DNA from: Bacteroidota bacterium | GTDB taxonomy: Bacteria; Bacteroidota; Bacteroidia; Chitinophagales; Chitinophagaceae | DNA length: 64,000 nucleotides | Assembly (NCBI GenBank): GCA_023430465.1 | Contig: JAEZAM010000039.1 | Location: 1 to 64,000, forward strand | Reading direction: 5' to 3' | Shown: one piece after another, positions 19,888 to 29,921 of the stretch | How the letters are laid out: each line of letters begins with the position of its first letter | Position numbering within the stretch: position 1 is the stretch's first letter | Made by a program: the position numbers and the translations under genes | The notes under the pieces: generated by a model | Databases searched by the model: none | What the model was told of the DNA's origin: nothing | The model's input: the letters and a program-made list of their open reading frames with translations, nothing else

Positions 19888-20072
19888 TTTTTTTTTCAAA
19901 CGCCCCGGTGAAACACGGTAAAGGCTTTGCAAAGAACAACTATTCCCGGCGAAGGCACTATAGACCTGCATGTTAAACATCTGTGTTCCGATGGGGCAGG
20001 AGGCTGTAGAGCATATCCGACAGGGTGGGGGTAGATACCCCTACTGCAGCCTGATCGGCCATGGGATAATCT

Positions 20073-20101
20073 TTTGATCTGCCCCGGTTTACGTATTTTT
20101 G
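20073..20101 (+). promoter_or_regulatory. Promoter of metG
   Basis: TTTG (20073-20076) is followed after 17 nt by TATTTTTG (20094-20101), an exact TAnnTTTG match, 23 nt upstream of the ATG. It supports the start at 20125. Confidence 0.6.
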
Positions 20102-20124
20102 CCAACTATTTTCCCCATTTCACT

Positions 20125-22248
20125 ATGCAAGCACCCAAGAGATACCTGGTCACATCAGCCCTACCTTATGCAAATGGCCTGAAGCACGTAGGACACCTGG
20201 CCGGAGCTTATATTCCCGCTGACATTTATGTGCGTTTTTTGCGGGCCAGGAAGAAAGATGTTGTGTTCGTTTGTGGCAGCGATGAGCATGGCACCGCGAT
20301 CCCCATCCAGGCGATGAAAGAACATACGACCGCCCAGGCGATCATTGATAAATATCATGAGGCCATGAAGCAGGATTTTGAGGATCTCAACATCAGCTTC
20401 GATATTTATCACCGCACCAGTGCGCCGCTGCATCATGAAACGGCGCAGGAGTTTTTTACCAACCTTCACGAACAAGGTGCACTAGAGACGAAGGAAACCG
20501 AACAGTATTATGATGAAAAGGCCAACAGCTTCCTGGCCGATCGCTTCATCAAGGGCACCTGCCCGAATTGCGGCAGCGACCGCGCATACGGCGATCAGTG
20601 TGAGAACTGCGGCCGGACACTCAGCCCCGATGAACTCATTAACCCCATCAGTACCCTGAGCGGAGAAACACCGGTAAAGCGCCAGACAAAACACTGGTAC
20701 CTGCCCCTCGGAAAGCATGAAGAATTTCTGAAACAATGGATACTCGAAGAGCATAAAGACGACTGGCGCCCGACGGTGGTGGGACAGTGCAAGAGCTGGA
20801 TAGAAGGTGGGCTGCAATCAAGAGCCGTAACGCGTGATCTTGACTGGGGTATCAAAGTCCCCTTAAAGGATGCAGAAGGCAAAGTGCTCTACGTGTGGTT
20901 CGATGCACCTATCGGTTACATCAGCGCCACCAAACAATGGGCGATCGATCATGATAAGGACTGGAAACCCTATTGGTATGACCAGGATACAAGGCTCGTA
21001 CATTTCGTTGGAAAAGACAACATCGTCTTTCACTGCATCATCTTTCCCGTGATGCTCAAACTCCACGGAAACATTCTGCCCTACAATGTACCTGCCAATG
21101 AATTCCTGAACCTGGAAGGGGATAAGATGAGCACCAGCCGTAACTGGAAGCTCGACATGCGTGATTACATCAATGACTTTGTGAAAAAGGAAAACGGCGG
21201 AGGCCAAATGGTCGATGCCCTGAGATACTATCTGACGCAGATTGCCCCGGAATCAAAAGACAGCGAGTTTACCTGGAAAGGATTTCAACAAGCCTATAAA
21301 AGTGAGCTCAGCGATATCTTCGGCAATTTTGTGAACCGTTCGCTCGTTCTTATGCATAAGCTCTGCGGAGGAAAAGTGCCGAGGCTTCATGAGGCCGTCA
21401 TCGACGAGGCAGACCGTGCCCTGGTTCAGGCCATTGCCGATACAAAAGAAAAGGTCGAAACCTGTATCGAAGGGTACCGGTTCAGGGAAGGGTTATTTGA
21501 AGTGATGGAACTTGCGCGGAAAGGGAATCGCTATATGCAGGAAAAGCAGCCCTGGATACTTGCAAGGCAACTGGCCGAGAACCCGGCTGCACAGGAGCAG
21601 ATCGACAACTGCCTGCACCTTTGCCTGCAGTTGACTGCCAACCTCGCGATTTTCGTAAATCCTTACCTGCCGAACACTGCCCGTGAGATGCTGCACCTCC
21701 TGAAGGTGGTGGATAAGATGCTTGACTGGGAAAATGCAGGAAAGATGAAATTGCTCAGTGTAGGTTACAGTCTGCGCGAGCCGAAACTGCTTTTCCGTAA
21801 ACTGGAGGATGAAGAAATAAATGCACAGGTGGAAAAACTAAAGCAAAATGCGAACAGCCCGGCGCCGGAACAGAAAGCCACAGCGCCACAGCCTGAGCAG
21901 GCACCACAGGCCGTTCGTAAACCAACGATACAATTTGATGATTTTGCAAAAATAGAATTGAAGGTCGGAACAATCGTCAGCGCGGAGAAAGTGGCAAAGG
22001 CAGATAAGTTGTTGAAGCTGGAAGTTGACCTTGGTTATGAAAAAAGAACCATCGTCTCCGGTATTGCGCTTCATTTCCAACCGGCTGATATCATTGGGAA
22101 GCAAGTGACGATTGTGGCAAATCTAGCCCCAAGGACGATGAAAGGGATCGAGAGCAATGGCATGATCCTGATGGCGGAAGACCAGGATGGTAAGTTGAAA
22201 TTTGTAAACCCGGATGAAAAAACCGTGAACGGTGCTGGCGTGAGCTGA
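20125..22248 (+). CDS. metG: Methionyl-tRNA synthetase with C-terminal tRNA-binding domain
   Basis: Charges tRNA-Met. 707 residues from the ATG at 20125 (MQAPKRYLVTSALPYANG). The HIGH motif appears as HVGH, the zinc finger as CPNCGSDRAYGDQCENCG (about residues 145-162), and KMSKS as DKMSTSRNW (near 335). The last ~110 residues (FDDFAKIELKVGTIVSAEKV to the end) are the OB-fold tRNA-binding domain found in the dimeric MetG type. The start at 20074 is rejected because a promoter lies between. Confidence 0.97.
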   Translation: MQAPKRYLVTSALPYANGLKHVGHLAGAYIPADIYVRFLRARKKDVVFVCGSDEHGTAIPIQAMKEHTTAQAIIDKYHEAMKQDFEDLNISFDIYHRTSAPLHHETAQEFFTNLHEQGALETKETEQYYDEKANSFLADRFIKGTCPNCGSDRAYGDQCENCGRTLSPDELINPISTLSGETPVKRQTKHWYLPLGKHEEFLKQWILEEHKDDWRPTVVGQCKSWIEGGLQSRAVTRDLDWGIKVPLKDAEGKVLYVWFDAPIGYISATKQWAIDHDKDWKPYWYDQDTRLVHFVGKDNIVFHCIIFPVMLKLHGNILPYNVPANEFLNLEGDKMSTSRNWKLDMRDYINDFVKKENGGGQMVDALRYYLTQIAPESKDSEFTWKGFQQAYKSELSDIFGNFVNRSLVLMHKLCGGKVPRLHEAVIDEADRALVQAIADTKEKVETCIEGYRFREGLFEVMELARKGNRYMQEKQPWILARQLAENPAAQEQIDNCLHLCLQLTANLAIFVNPYLPNTAREMLHLLKVVDKMLDWENAGKMKLLSVGYSLREPKLLFRKLEDEEINAQVEKLKQNANSPAPEQKATAPQPEQAPQAVRKPTIQFDDFAKIELKVGTIVSAEKVAKADKLLKLEVDLGYEKRTIVSGIALHFQPADIIGKQVTIVANLAPRTMKGIESNGMILMAEDQDGKLKFVNPDEKTVNGAGVS

Positions 22249-22275
22249 TTTCGCCGGCAGGCATATATAATTTCT

Positions 22276-22707
22276 ATGGTTACTGCAGAGGTCGTCCAGG
22301 CATATATCCAATTGCTTTGTACAGCAACCGGTACAACTGCAGATGCTGTGTATAACCACAACACAGGGGCCTGGTATTTCTCAGTGAACCAGTCTACGAT
22401 TGAGCTGTTCATGAGCGAACAGAAGACCGCCCATCATCCTGCTGAGGTCTTTATCCGCTGCATGGCTGCAGTAGCGGTCATACCCCCGGATATACCTTCC
22501 CGTTTTTCCCTTTACCAGGCCGCGCTTGCCATTAATGCCGGTTATATGGGGTTCAAGCTGAGTGCCGATGAACAACGCGGCATGATCTGTGTCATAGCAG
22601 AGAGGCCGATTGCCGCAATGGACTACAATGAATTCGTCGGACTGCTTGATACAATAGGGTTTTGGGCATCCCAGTTAAGGACCGCGTTGCAGGACAGCAG
22701 GCCCTGA
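22276..22707 (+). CDS. Small cytoplasmic protein, possibly YbjN/CesT-like fold
   Basis: A 143-residue soluble protein with no signal peptide. The pattern of an N-terminal helix, a strand pair (GAWYFSVNQSTIELFMSEQ), a hydrophobic strand (MAAVAVIPPD), GYMGFKLSADEQRGMICVIAERPIAAMD and a C-terminal helix resembles the YbjN/type III chaperone-like fold, but this is a weak fold-level impression. It sits 27 bp after metG and may share its transcript. Confidence 0.5.
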   Translation: MVTAEVVQAYIQLLCTATGTTADAVYNHNTGAWYFSVNQSTIELFMSEQKTAHHPAEVFIRCMAAVAVIPPDIPSRFSLYQAALAINAGYMGFKLSADEQRGMICVIAERPIAAMDYNEFVGLLDTIGFWASQLRTALQDSRP

Positions 22708-22777
22708 ACCATCAGCCGCTAATTGTGTTTTTATACCAGATAAATATTGCTAAATTCAGCACTCAACGCGTCGGATT

Positions 22778-25700
22778 TTGACACTGAACCGTATTTCCAG
22801 GAAATTTCTAAAGATCATTTCGATTACAATAGGGGTGATCCTGGCGTTGCTGATCGCGTTTCACTTCTGGTTCGTCCATCATTCTGAATCCCTGATCGAG
22901 GATATGGTCAGAGTCCAATCCAACGGTAAGCTGAATCTCCAGGTAGAAAAATTCAAGTTCAACTGGTTCAGTAAAAAAATGGAACTGCAAAATGCGGTGT
23001 TCTTTTCCACCGACACAGCAACTGCATCCACCGGCTACCGCTTTCGGATCGATCGGCTGCGGATTGAAGTAAAGGCAATTCTGCCCGTATTGTTCGAAAA
23101 GAAATTCCTGATCGATTCGATTCACGTCGTCAACCCGGACATTACCGTCACGCGATTGCGTTCCAACAGGGATACACTCGCTGCAAACGATACCACTTCC
23201 GGTCTTTCCATTCCACAGGAAATGGGCCGCATCTATAACTCCATCCAGGACGCATTGAAGGTGCTAAGCGTAAACAGGTTCCAGATCGATAATGGGCGAT
23301 TCTCATTGATCAATAAGATTCGCCCTTATGATGAGCCGATCGTGATCTCCAACCTGAATTTTCACCTGGAAAACCTAAAGGTGGATACGTCCAAAAGTCC
23401 AGGCGAGCAAAAGATTCTTTTCAGCGATAACGTGGCATTGCATACTACCAACCAGGACATTGTATTTCCTGACGGGAGGCACCGCCTTAGCTTTAGCAAT
23501 TTCCGGATCAATATTCTCAAGCGACTGGTGGAATTTGACAGTTGTACGATCCTTGCCACCAAAGGCGACAGTTCGAAAAGCTCATTCCGTATCTTCTTCG
23601 ATAAGCTAATGCTTACGAACATCGATTTCGACACACTCTATCACAGCGAGGTGATCAAAGCCGACTCCGTTTATTGTATCAATCCGCGTTTCAGACTGGA
23701 CGTGGACCTGAAAAAAAGAACCGGCCCGGTGAAGCCGCCAAAACTGAATGAACTCATCCAGCAACTGACAGGTAACCTTGAACTCGCATTCGTGATCGTC
23801 CAGAACGGATCGTTTGATATCAATACGATGAGGGAGGGCAGGCCAAGTTCCTTCACTTCCTATAATAACAATTTTGAACTCCAGGGTCTTCGTATCAAGC
23901 AGGATGCACCCCGGCCGATGACGGTGGAGAAGTTCGTAATGGCCATCCGCAACTACGAGAATTTCCTTCGTGACAGCACTTACGCCATCCAGTTCGACAG
24001 TGTGCTCATCAATAACAACAGGATCAATCTGAATAATTTTACTTACCAGAAAATCGAGAACAGCCGGGTATTGAACAAGCTGGTCATTCCACAATTTGCG
24101 CTGGAAGGCCTTTCATGGGATAACCTCATCATCGGTCAGCAGTTGAAAGCGGAAAATGTGGTGTTGTTCAAACCGGTGATCACGTATGATCTTACAAGGA
24201 AGAAAACGGCTGTACGCCGTGATGTGTTCCAGACGTTGCAGGGAATCGCCGAGGTAATGGAGCTGGACAATGTGGATGTCATCGACGGGCGGATCAACCT
24301 GATCTTCCGGAATAACATCCGGCTTGAGCTCGAGGAAGCCAGTATGACCTTGCGTGCGCGTGATCTGGTGATGGCCAATCGCTACGCCGGCATTCACCGG
24401 TCGGTGAACAACCTGAAATTCAAAAGAGGGCGGTTGTTGATGAATGGAATGACGCTCATACTCGATGATGTGAAATTCTATGGAGCCAATAATCAACTCA
24501 TAGCAGGTAAGGTACAGGTTCAGACAAAAGATCGCATAACGATCGGTGCAAACGGCGTGAGCATAAACTCGGTGGTGATCTCCGAGAAAGACGGATCCGC
24601 AGCAATAGATGGCGTTCGGTGGGCAAGTGCCAAGCTGGATGTACCGGTACTTCCAAAGGGCGGCGGCAGTGGGAATAGTCCGCTTACCTTTACCAATGTT
24701 TCAGGAGCTAATACACAGGTTGCTTTAAAAAAGCCCGGACAGGATGTGCACGTATTGCTTCGTTCAATAAGCGCGGACAACATAAAAATGATTCCGGGCA
24801 ACCCAATGCAGATCGATGGGTTGAAAGCGACGGGGGAAAACCTTATCTACAACAACGGGGAGCTGAAGATCTCCGCAAAAACCCTCGCGATCAGCGACAG
24901 GGCGAGTTCCAATATCAGCAATGTCAGCTTTTACCATCGTAAAGGCAATGATTCACTGGTGATCGATGTCCCAACACTTCGCATCACTCCCGACATCAAT
25001 GCATTGCTCAGGGGGGACGCCAGTTCCACCGCAGTAGTACTTGAGAAGCCCGTGATTGCCGTATCGATCAGCCCTTCACCGTTTGATGCCGCCAAAGAAC
25101 CGCAAGCGGACGCGCTTCGTCTTGGTAAACTTTCCCTGGTTCAGCCATCCATCGATGTACACCTGATGAAAGACAGCCAGCAAACCAGTTTTAGATGGCG
25201 GGGAGCCGACGCAACCAGCCATCTCGATATAACGGATCTCGCCATCGACCGGAAGGAAGGTCATATCAGTGTCGGAAAGCTATCCTTTCTTCTTGATCAC
25301 TTTGACCTGGAGTCATCGAAGCGTAAACGATTCGATGCAGGCAAGGGTCAGCTCGCTGCTTCTCTCCGTGCAATATCGCTGCAACGCTCCGATGCAGGGT
25401 GGGACTGGCAGGGAGAACTCGACCTGCTAACAGCAAAAGATTTTATCCTTGACAGCCTTGGGAAAAGAAACGGGACACTCGTGCTGAACAGCGGCACTTT
25501 AAAAGACCTTAGCATCAACTCCTTCTGGCTGCTTGATCTCAGGAAGGTGGTGAGCAACAATAAGAATTTCAATGTGGCCAGTCTTACCGGCCAGTTCACA
25601 GATACTGTCAGTCGCTTTTTCTGGAACAATGCAGGGTATGACAAACGCACGCGGCGACTCACGATGGATTCATTTATATACCGGCCCACACCTGAACGTG

Positions 25701-26635
25701 AGATCTTTTTATCCCGACAAAAATTCCAGACGGATTATCTCACGGCAAGAACAGGCAGGCTTTCCGTCGGACCACTTGATATAGACCGGCTCACCAACGA
25801 CACCATACTGGACCTCGGTGTTGTATTGGTCGACAGCGGCTTCATGAACAGCTTCCGTGATCAACGTTTCCCCCGCAGGACGGATGTAGTCAAACCACTT
25901 CCTGTCAACCTGCTCAAGCGCATCCCGCTAAAAGTGATGGCCGATACGCTGCGCGTGCAAAACAGCCTGATCGAATACGAGGAATTCAATGCGCGCACCA
26001 ATGCTTCCGGTAAGATCACGGTCAGCGAACTCACCGCCGAACTTACCCGCATCCGCAATTTTGATTTGATGCCAACGGATAGTCTCGATATCCGCGCCTC
26101 TGCTCGCATAGAGCATGAGGTGCATACAAAACTGCATGTGCGCGAGTCATACACGGATACACTTTCCGGCTTCCTGATGACCGCCACAATGGGCCCTGCC
26201 GATCTGAAAAAATTGAATCCTGTCCTCGGTCCACTGGCTTCTGTAACGCTGGTATCCGGAAAGCTCGATTCAATGACCACGCGGGTCGCCGGGCGGGAAT
26301 ACCTGGCCTTCGGAGAAATGATGTTAAAGTACCACGACCTCAAGATCCGTGTCCTGAAAAAAGGAGGCCGCGAAAAACGCCCACTGCTTGGCCCACTCGC
26401 GGATCTGCTTGTCAATACTTTGGTGAAGAACAAGAATGAAAAACGATCAGGCACTGTTTTCTTTGAGCGGCTGCGTGACAGGTCTGCCGTAAATTATCTT
26501 GTGAAAATTACCCTCAGCGGTATCACCAGCAGCGTGGGGCTCAGGAATAACAGGAAAACCATTCGCCGGTACAACAGGCAACTAAAAGAAAAAAATCTCC
26601 CACCGATCAAGGGTACGCCTGTAATGGCGGATTAG
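22778..26635 (+). CDS. Giant AsmA-like envelope protein
   Basis: A 1285-residue protein read from a TTG start at 22778; the first in-frame ATG would remove the N-terminal membrane anchor (IISITIGVILALLIAFHFWFV, about residues 13-33). The rest is periplasmic, with many short repeated beta units such as 'L.I..F.ID.G.' and ends near SAVNYLVKITLSGITSSVGLRNN. This architecture resembles AsmA-like/DUF748-type proteins, which bridge inner and outer membranes and are linked to lipid transport in the envelope. Neither family membership nor a transport role has been tested here. It stands alone between metG and the FadN-like gene. Confidence 0.6.
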   Translation: MTLNRISRKFLKIISITIGVILALLIAFHFWFVHHSESLIEDMVRVQSNGKLNLQVEKFKFNWFSKKMELQNAVFFSTDTATASTGYRFRIDRLRIEVKAILPVLFEKKFLIDSIHVVNPDITVTRLRSNRDTLAANDTTSGLSIPQEMGRIYNSIQDALKVLSVNRFQIDNGRFSLINKIRPYDEPIVISNLNFHLENLKVDTSKSPGEQKILFSDNVALHTTNQDIVFPDGRHRLSFSNFRINILKRLVEFDSCTILATKGDSSKSSFRIFFDKLMLTNIDFDTLYHSEVIKADSVYCINPRFRLDVDLKKRTGPVKPPKLNELIQQLTGNLELAFVIVQNGSFDINTMREGRPSSFTSYNNNFELQGLRIKQDAPRPMTVEKFVMAIRNYENFLRDSTYAIQFDSVLINNNRINLNNFTYQKIENSRVLNKLVIPQFALEGLSWDNLIIGQQLKAENVVLFKPVITYDLTRKKTAVRRDVFQTLQGIAEVMELDNVDVIDGRINLIFRNNIRLELEEASMTLRARDLVMANRYAGIHRSVNNLKFKRGRLLMNGMTLILDDVKFYGANNQLIAGKVQVQTKDRITIGANGVSINSVVISEKDGSAAIDGVRWASAKLDVPVLPKGGGSGNSPLTFTNVSGANTQVALKKPGQDVHVLLRSISADNIKMIPGNPMQIDGLKATGENLIYNNGELKISAKTLAISDRASSNISNVSFYHRKGNDSLVIDVPTLRITPDINALLRGDASSTAVVLEKPVIAVSISPSPFDAAKEPQADALRLGKLSLVQPSIDVHLMKDSQQTSFRWRGADATSHLDITDLAIDRKEGHISVGKLSFLLDHFDLESSKRKRFDAGKGQLAASLRAISLQRSDAGWDWQGELDLLTAKDFILDSLGKRNGTLVLNSGTLKDLSINSFWLLDLRKVVSNNKNFNVASLTGQFTDTVSRFFWNNAGYDKRTRRLTMDSFIYRPTPEREIFLSRQKFQTDYLTARTGRLSVGPLDIDRLTNDTILDLGVVLVDSGFMNSFRDQRFPRRTDVVKPLPVNLLKRIPLKVMADTLRVQNSLIEYEEFNARTNASGKITVSELTAELTRIRNFDLMPTDSLDIRASARIEHEVHTKLHVRESYTDTLSGFLMTATMGPADLKKLNPVLGPLASVTLVSGKLDSMTTRVAGREYLAFGEMMLKYHDLKIRVLKKGGREKRPLLGPLADLLVNTLVKNKNEKRSGTVFFERLRDRSAVNYLVKITLSGITSSVGLRNNRKTIRRYNRQLKEKNLPPIKGTPVMAD

Positions 26636-26663
26636 GCCCCATATTTTTTTCCGCTGCACTGAT

Positions 26664-26693
26664 TTTGATACAAGCAAAATTCTCTTACCTTCA
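26664..26693 (+). promoter_or_regulatory. Promoter of the FadN-like gene
   Basis: TTTG (26664-26667), 18 nt, then TACCTTCA (26686-26693), two changes from TAnnTTTG. The palindrome at 26698-26721 lies immediately downstream, where a bound repressor would block initiation. Confidence 0.45.
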
Positions 26694-26697
26694 CAGT

Positions 26698-26721
26698 AAA
26701 TAGTTGTTTAACTAACTATTT
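26698..26721. promoter_or_regulatory. Palindromic operator candidate upstream of the FadN-like gene
   Basis: A 24-bp inverted repeat with perfect 8-bp arms AAATAGTT and AACTATTT around GTTTAACT, lying between the -7 box and the start codon (26739). The length and AT-rich arms suit a TetR-family dimer, the usual regulator type of beta-oxidation genes. No TetR gene is present nearby, so the regulator is unknown. Confidence 0.5.
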
Positions 26722-26738
26722 TTCTTTTCCAGGGATAA

Positions 26739-29126
26739 ATGTCAATTATGAACAGAAAGATCAGGAAAGTTGCCGTACTGGGCAGTGGAGTTATGGGCTC
26801 CCGCATTGCCTGCCATTTTGCAGGGGTTGGTGTGCAGGTTTTGTTGCTCGATATGGTGCCAAAAGAAGCGACAGAAAGCACAAAACCCGCCGAACGGAAT
26901 AAACTGGTCAATGATGCGCTGGCTGCGGCCATCAAGAGCAATCCTTCGCCTGTGTATACAAAGGACGTAGTGAAAAAGATTTCAACCGGCAACTTTGATG
27001 ACCACATGAAAGACATTGCTTCCTGTGACTGGATCATTGAAGTAGTGGTGGAGCGCCTTGATATAAAAAAGCTGATCTATGACAAGGTTGAACAGCACCG
27101 GAAGCCAGGCACGCTGGTAACATCGAATACGTCAGGGATTCCTATTCACATGATGGCGGAGGGCCGCAGCGAGGATTTTCGGAAGCACTTTTGTGGCACA
27201 CACTTCTTTAACCCTCCGCGTTACCTGCGCCTGCTGGAAATCATACCCACTCCCGAAACTGACCAGGCCGTGGTTGACTTCCTGCTGCATTACGGAGATC
27301 TGATCCTTGGCAAAACAACCGTCCTGGCAAAGGATACCCCCGCCTTCATCGCGAACAGGATCGGGGTCTATGGCATCATGGCCATCTTCGGACTCGTTGA
27401 TAAACTGGGATTGACGATCGATGAGATCGATGCATTGACAGGTCCCGTTATCGGTCGTCCAAAATCAGCCACCTTCCGTACTGCCGATGTGGTAGGTATC
27501 GATACCCTTGTCAAGGTAGCCAAAGGGGTTTATGACAACTGCCCCACCGACGAGGCACGTGATTCTTTTGTGATTCCCGCATGGCTCAATAAGATGGTGG
27601 AGAATAACTGGCTGGGCGACAAGACCGGGCAGGGATTTTTTTCCAAGAAGAAATCTGCAACTGGCGAAAAGGAGATCTGGACGCTTGATCTTGCTACTGC
27701 CGAATACAAGCCACGCACAAAACCCAAATTCGCCACGCTGGAAACCGCAAAGCCGATCGATGACCTGCATCAGCGGCTAAAAATGCTGGTGGCAGGCCAG
27801 GACAAGGCTGGCGAATTCTACCGCCATTTCCATTATGGGCTGTTCTCCTATATTTCTTTCAGGATCCCGGAGATAAGTGATGAAGTGTATCGCGTGGATG
27901 ATGCGATGATGGCCGGTTTTGGATGGGAGATAGGTGCATTCGAAAGCTGGGATGTACTTGGCGTGGAGCGCACCGTGAAAGCCATGAAAGATGCAGGCTA
28001 CAAAGTTGCCCCTTGGGTTGAGGAAATGTTGTCTGCAGGTAATAAAACATTTTATAAAGTAGAAAATGGCAAGCGCTTCAGCTATGATCCCGCGTCCAGG
28101 TCATATAAGCCCTTGCCGGGCGGTGAGTCATTCATCGTTCTCAGCAATTACCAGGATAAACTTGTCTGGAAAAATGCAAGCTGCCGCCTCTATGATATTG
28201 GTGACGATGTGCTTGGACTGCAGTGGTCGACTAAAATGGGCAGCATCGGTGGTGATGTGCTTTCAGGGATTCAAACAGCCATAGAAAAAGCCGAGAAAGA
28301 TTATAAAGGGCTCGTGATTGGAAATGAAGGGCTGAACTTTTCCGCGGGTGCCAACGTAGGCATGATCTTCATGCTCGCGATCGACCAGGAGTACGATGAA
28401 CTTGACATGGCCATCCGGCTTTTCCAGAACACGATGATGCGTGCGCGGTATTCGTCCGTTCCCGTTATCGTAGCTCCCCATGGCCTAGCACTCGGGGGCG
28501 CCTGTGAACTTAGCCTGCATGCCGACAAGGTTTGCCCGGCTGCCGAAACATACACCGGTCTTGTTGAGCTCGGCGTGGGCCTGATACCCGGTGGTGGTGG
28601 TACAAAGGAGTTTGTATTGCGTGCCGCTGATGAAATGCACGAAGACGAGCCCGAAACAATCACATTGAAGAACAGGTTCCTCACCATAGCCACGGCCAAA
28701 GTGGCGACCAGCGCGGCCGAGGGCTTCAACATCGGTGTTTATCGGAAAGGGTTGGATGAGGTGGTGGTCAACCAGAACAGGCGCATAGCCGAAGCGAAAC
28801 GTTCCGCCATTGAAATATATGACAGTGGTTATACCGCTCCGGTTCAACGAAAAGATATCAAAGTGCTTGGCCAGTCAGCGCTGGGTGCACTCTATGCAGG
28901 TATTCATGCGATGAAGACAGCAGGATATGCAACCGAACATGATTCACTGGTTGCAAAAAAACTGGCGTATGTGATGTGCGGTGGTGACCTGAGCGAGCCC
29001 ACCCTGGTATCTGAACAATATCTCCTCGACCTGGAGCGCGAGGCTTTCCTTTCGCTTTGCGGGGAAAGGAAATCATTGGAGCGTATACAAAGTGTGCTGA
29101 AGAGCGGCAAGCCCATTCGCAATTAG
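26739..29126 (+). CDS. 3-hydroxyacyl-CoA dehydrogenase/enoyl-CoA hydratase (FadN-like)
   Basis: Bifunctional beta-oxidation enzyme of 795 residues that hydrates enoyl-CoA and oxidises 3-hydroxyacyl-CoA. The NAD-binding glycine motif GSGVMGSRIA (about 14-23) opens a 3-hydroxyacyl-CoA dehydrogenase domain with the HFFNPPRYLRLLEIIP signature (near 157-170). A hydratase domain follows at the C-terminal side (GNEGLNFSAGANVGMIF and PHGLALGGACELSLHADK, about 528-605). This order, dehydrogenase first, is that of Bacillus FadN rather than E. coli FadB. Start is ATG 26739, with 26748 an alternative. Thiolase and acyl-CoA dehydrogenase genes are not adjacent; a metzincin gene follows 18 bp later. Confidence 0.93.
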   Translation: MSIMNRKIRKVAVLGSGVMGSRIACHFAGVGVQVLLLDMVPKEATESTKPAERNKLVNDALAAAIKSNPSPVYTKDVVKKISTGNFDDHMKDIASCDWIIEVVVERLDIKKLIYDKVEQHRKPGTLVTSNTSGIPIHMMAEGRSEDFRKHFCGTHFFNPPRYLRLLEIIPTPETDQAVVDFLLHYGDLILGKTTVLAKDTPAFIANRIGVYGIMAIFGLVDKLGLTIDEIDALTGPVIGRPKSATFRTADVVGIDTLVKVAKGVYDNCPTDEARDSFVIPAWLNKMVENNWLGDKTGQGFFSKKKSATGEKEIWTLDLATAEYKPRTKPKFATLETAKPIDDLHQRLKMLVAGQDKAGEFYRHFHYGLFSYISFRIPEISDEVYRVDDAMMAGFGWEIGAFESWDVLGVERTVKAMKDAGYKVAPWVEEMLSAGNKTFYKVENGKRFSYDPASRSYKPLPGGESFIVLSNYQDKLVWKNASCRLYDIGDDVLGLQWSTKMGSIGGDVLSGIQTAIEKAEKDYKGLVIGNEGLNFSAGANVGMIFMLAIDQEYDELDMAIRLFQNTMMRARYSSVPVIVAPHGLALGGACELSLHADKVCPAAETYTGLVELGVGLIPGGGGTKEFVLRAADEMHEDEPETITLKNRFLTIATAKVATSAAEGFNIGVYRKGLDEVVVNQNRRIAEAKRSAIEIYDSGYTAPVQRKDIKVLGQSALGALYAGIHAMKTAGYATEHDSLVAKKLAYVMCGGDLSEPTLVSEQYLLDLEREAFLSLCGERKSLERIQSVLKSGKPIRN

Positions 29127-29144
29127 GTTATAAAAAATGATCCA

Positions 29145-29819
29145 ATGGGGACAGTGGAAATCATTGATGCCCGGCAATTGCTGATCCGGTCCCACATCGT
29201 GACCTATGGCAATGCTGCGGATGAAGAAGTCACTGAACTTATCCGGTCAGAGATCGAAACTATGTGGAATGAGCCGGCAGCGGAAATGTTACAGCGCGGC
29301 GAGCTCTGCCTGCGGTTTAGCATAACCGCGACGTGTCGCCCGGATATTTCGCCGGATGAGATCATGAGCAATACTGACCCGTTGAACAATTACTTTCGCA
29401 TCGAGCGGACCGCCCAGGGAAACATCTCCTTTGTGGACGGCATTGGCAGCAATACAGGTTATTTCCTCCTCGAAAACCTCTACGCGGGTTCCACCACAGC
29501 CGCTCATGAATATGGTCATACATTGGGTCTCGTTCATCCCACCGATCTGGACTTGCGGGGTAAGGGGGTACCGGGCATCATGTATCCGCGTGGGACGATC
29601 GTTGATCCTCCATTCCAGTACAATCCCGCCTCACAGCCAGGCGACAGCAACAATGGGGGAACCATGCATCCTAAGAACCGCCGGGTGCTTCCTGCGGATA
29701 TCCTTGCTCTCCATCCATCCAACCTGCGACGAGAAAAACTGATAGGGGATTTCACCAGCATCTGGCATCCCGACCATGCTTCCGTGGATTGGAACACCCG
29801 GGAAATATTCGGCGCCTGA
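29145..29819 (+). CDS. Metzincin-type zinc protease without signal peptide
   Basis: A 224-residue protein with AAHEYGHTLGLVH (about residues 124-136), the full HExxHxxGxxH zinc motif, and a Met-turn candidate PGIMYPRGT about 18 residues later. There is no N-terminal hydrophobic segment; the protein begins MGTVEIIDARQLL, so as read it is cytoplasmic, which is unusual for metzincins. It follows the FadN-like gene by 18 bp. The substrate is unknown. An upstream start with a leader would have to overlap the FadN-like gene; I see none. Confidence 0.7.
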   Translation: MGTVEIIDARQLLIRSHIVTYGNAADEEVTELIRSEIETMWNEPAAEMLQRGELCLRFSITATCRPDISPDEIMSNTDPLNNYFRIERTAQGNISFVDGIGSNTGYFLLENLYAGSTTAAHEYGHTLGLVHPTDLDLRGKGVPGIMYPRGTIVDPPFQYNPASQPGDSNNGGTMHPKNRRVLPADILALHPSNLRREKLIGDFTSIWHPDHASVDWNTREIFGA

Positions 29820-29921
29820 AGCTTTAACCGCTGCTCACAATTTGCTTCGCCGCGACGGAAATCTTGCTAACTTCCTTTCTTTAATGAAACAATCGTCTTT
29901 CTAAAGACCAACATCTGAATT

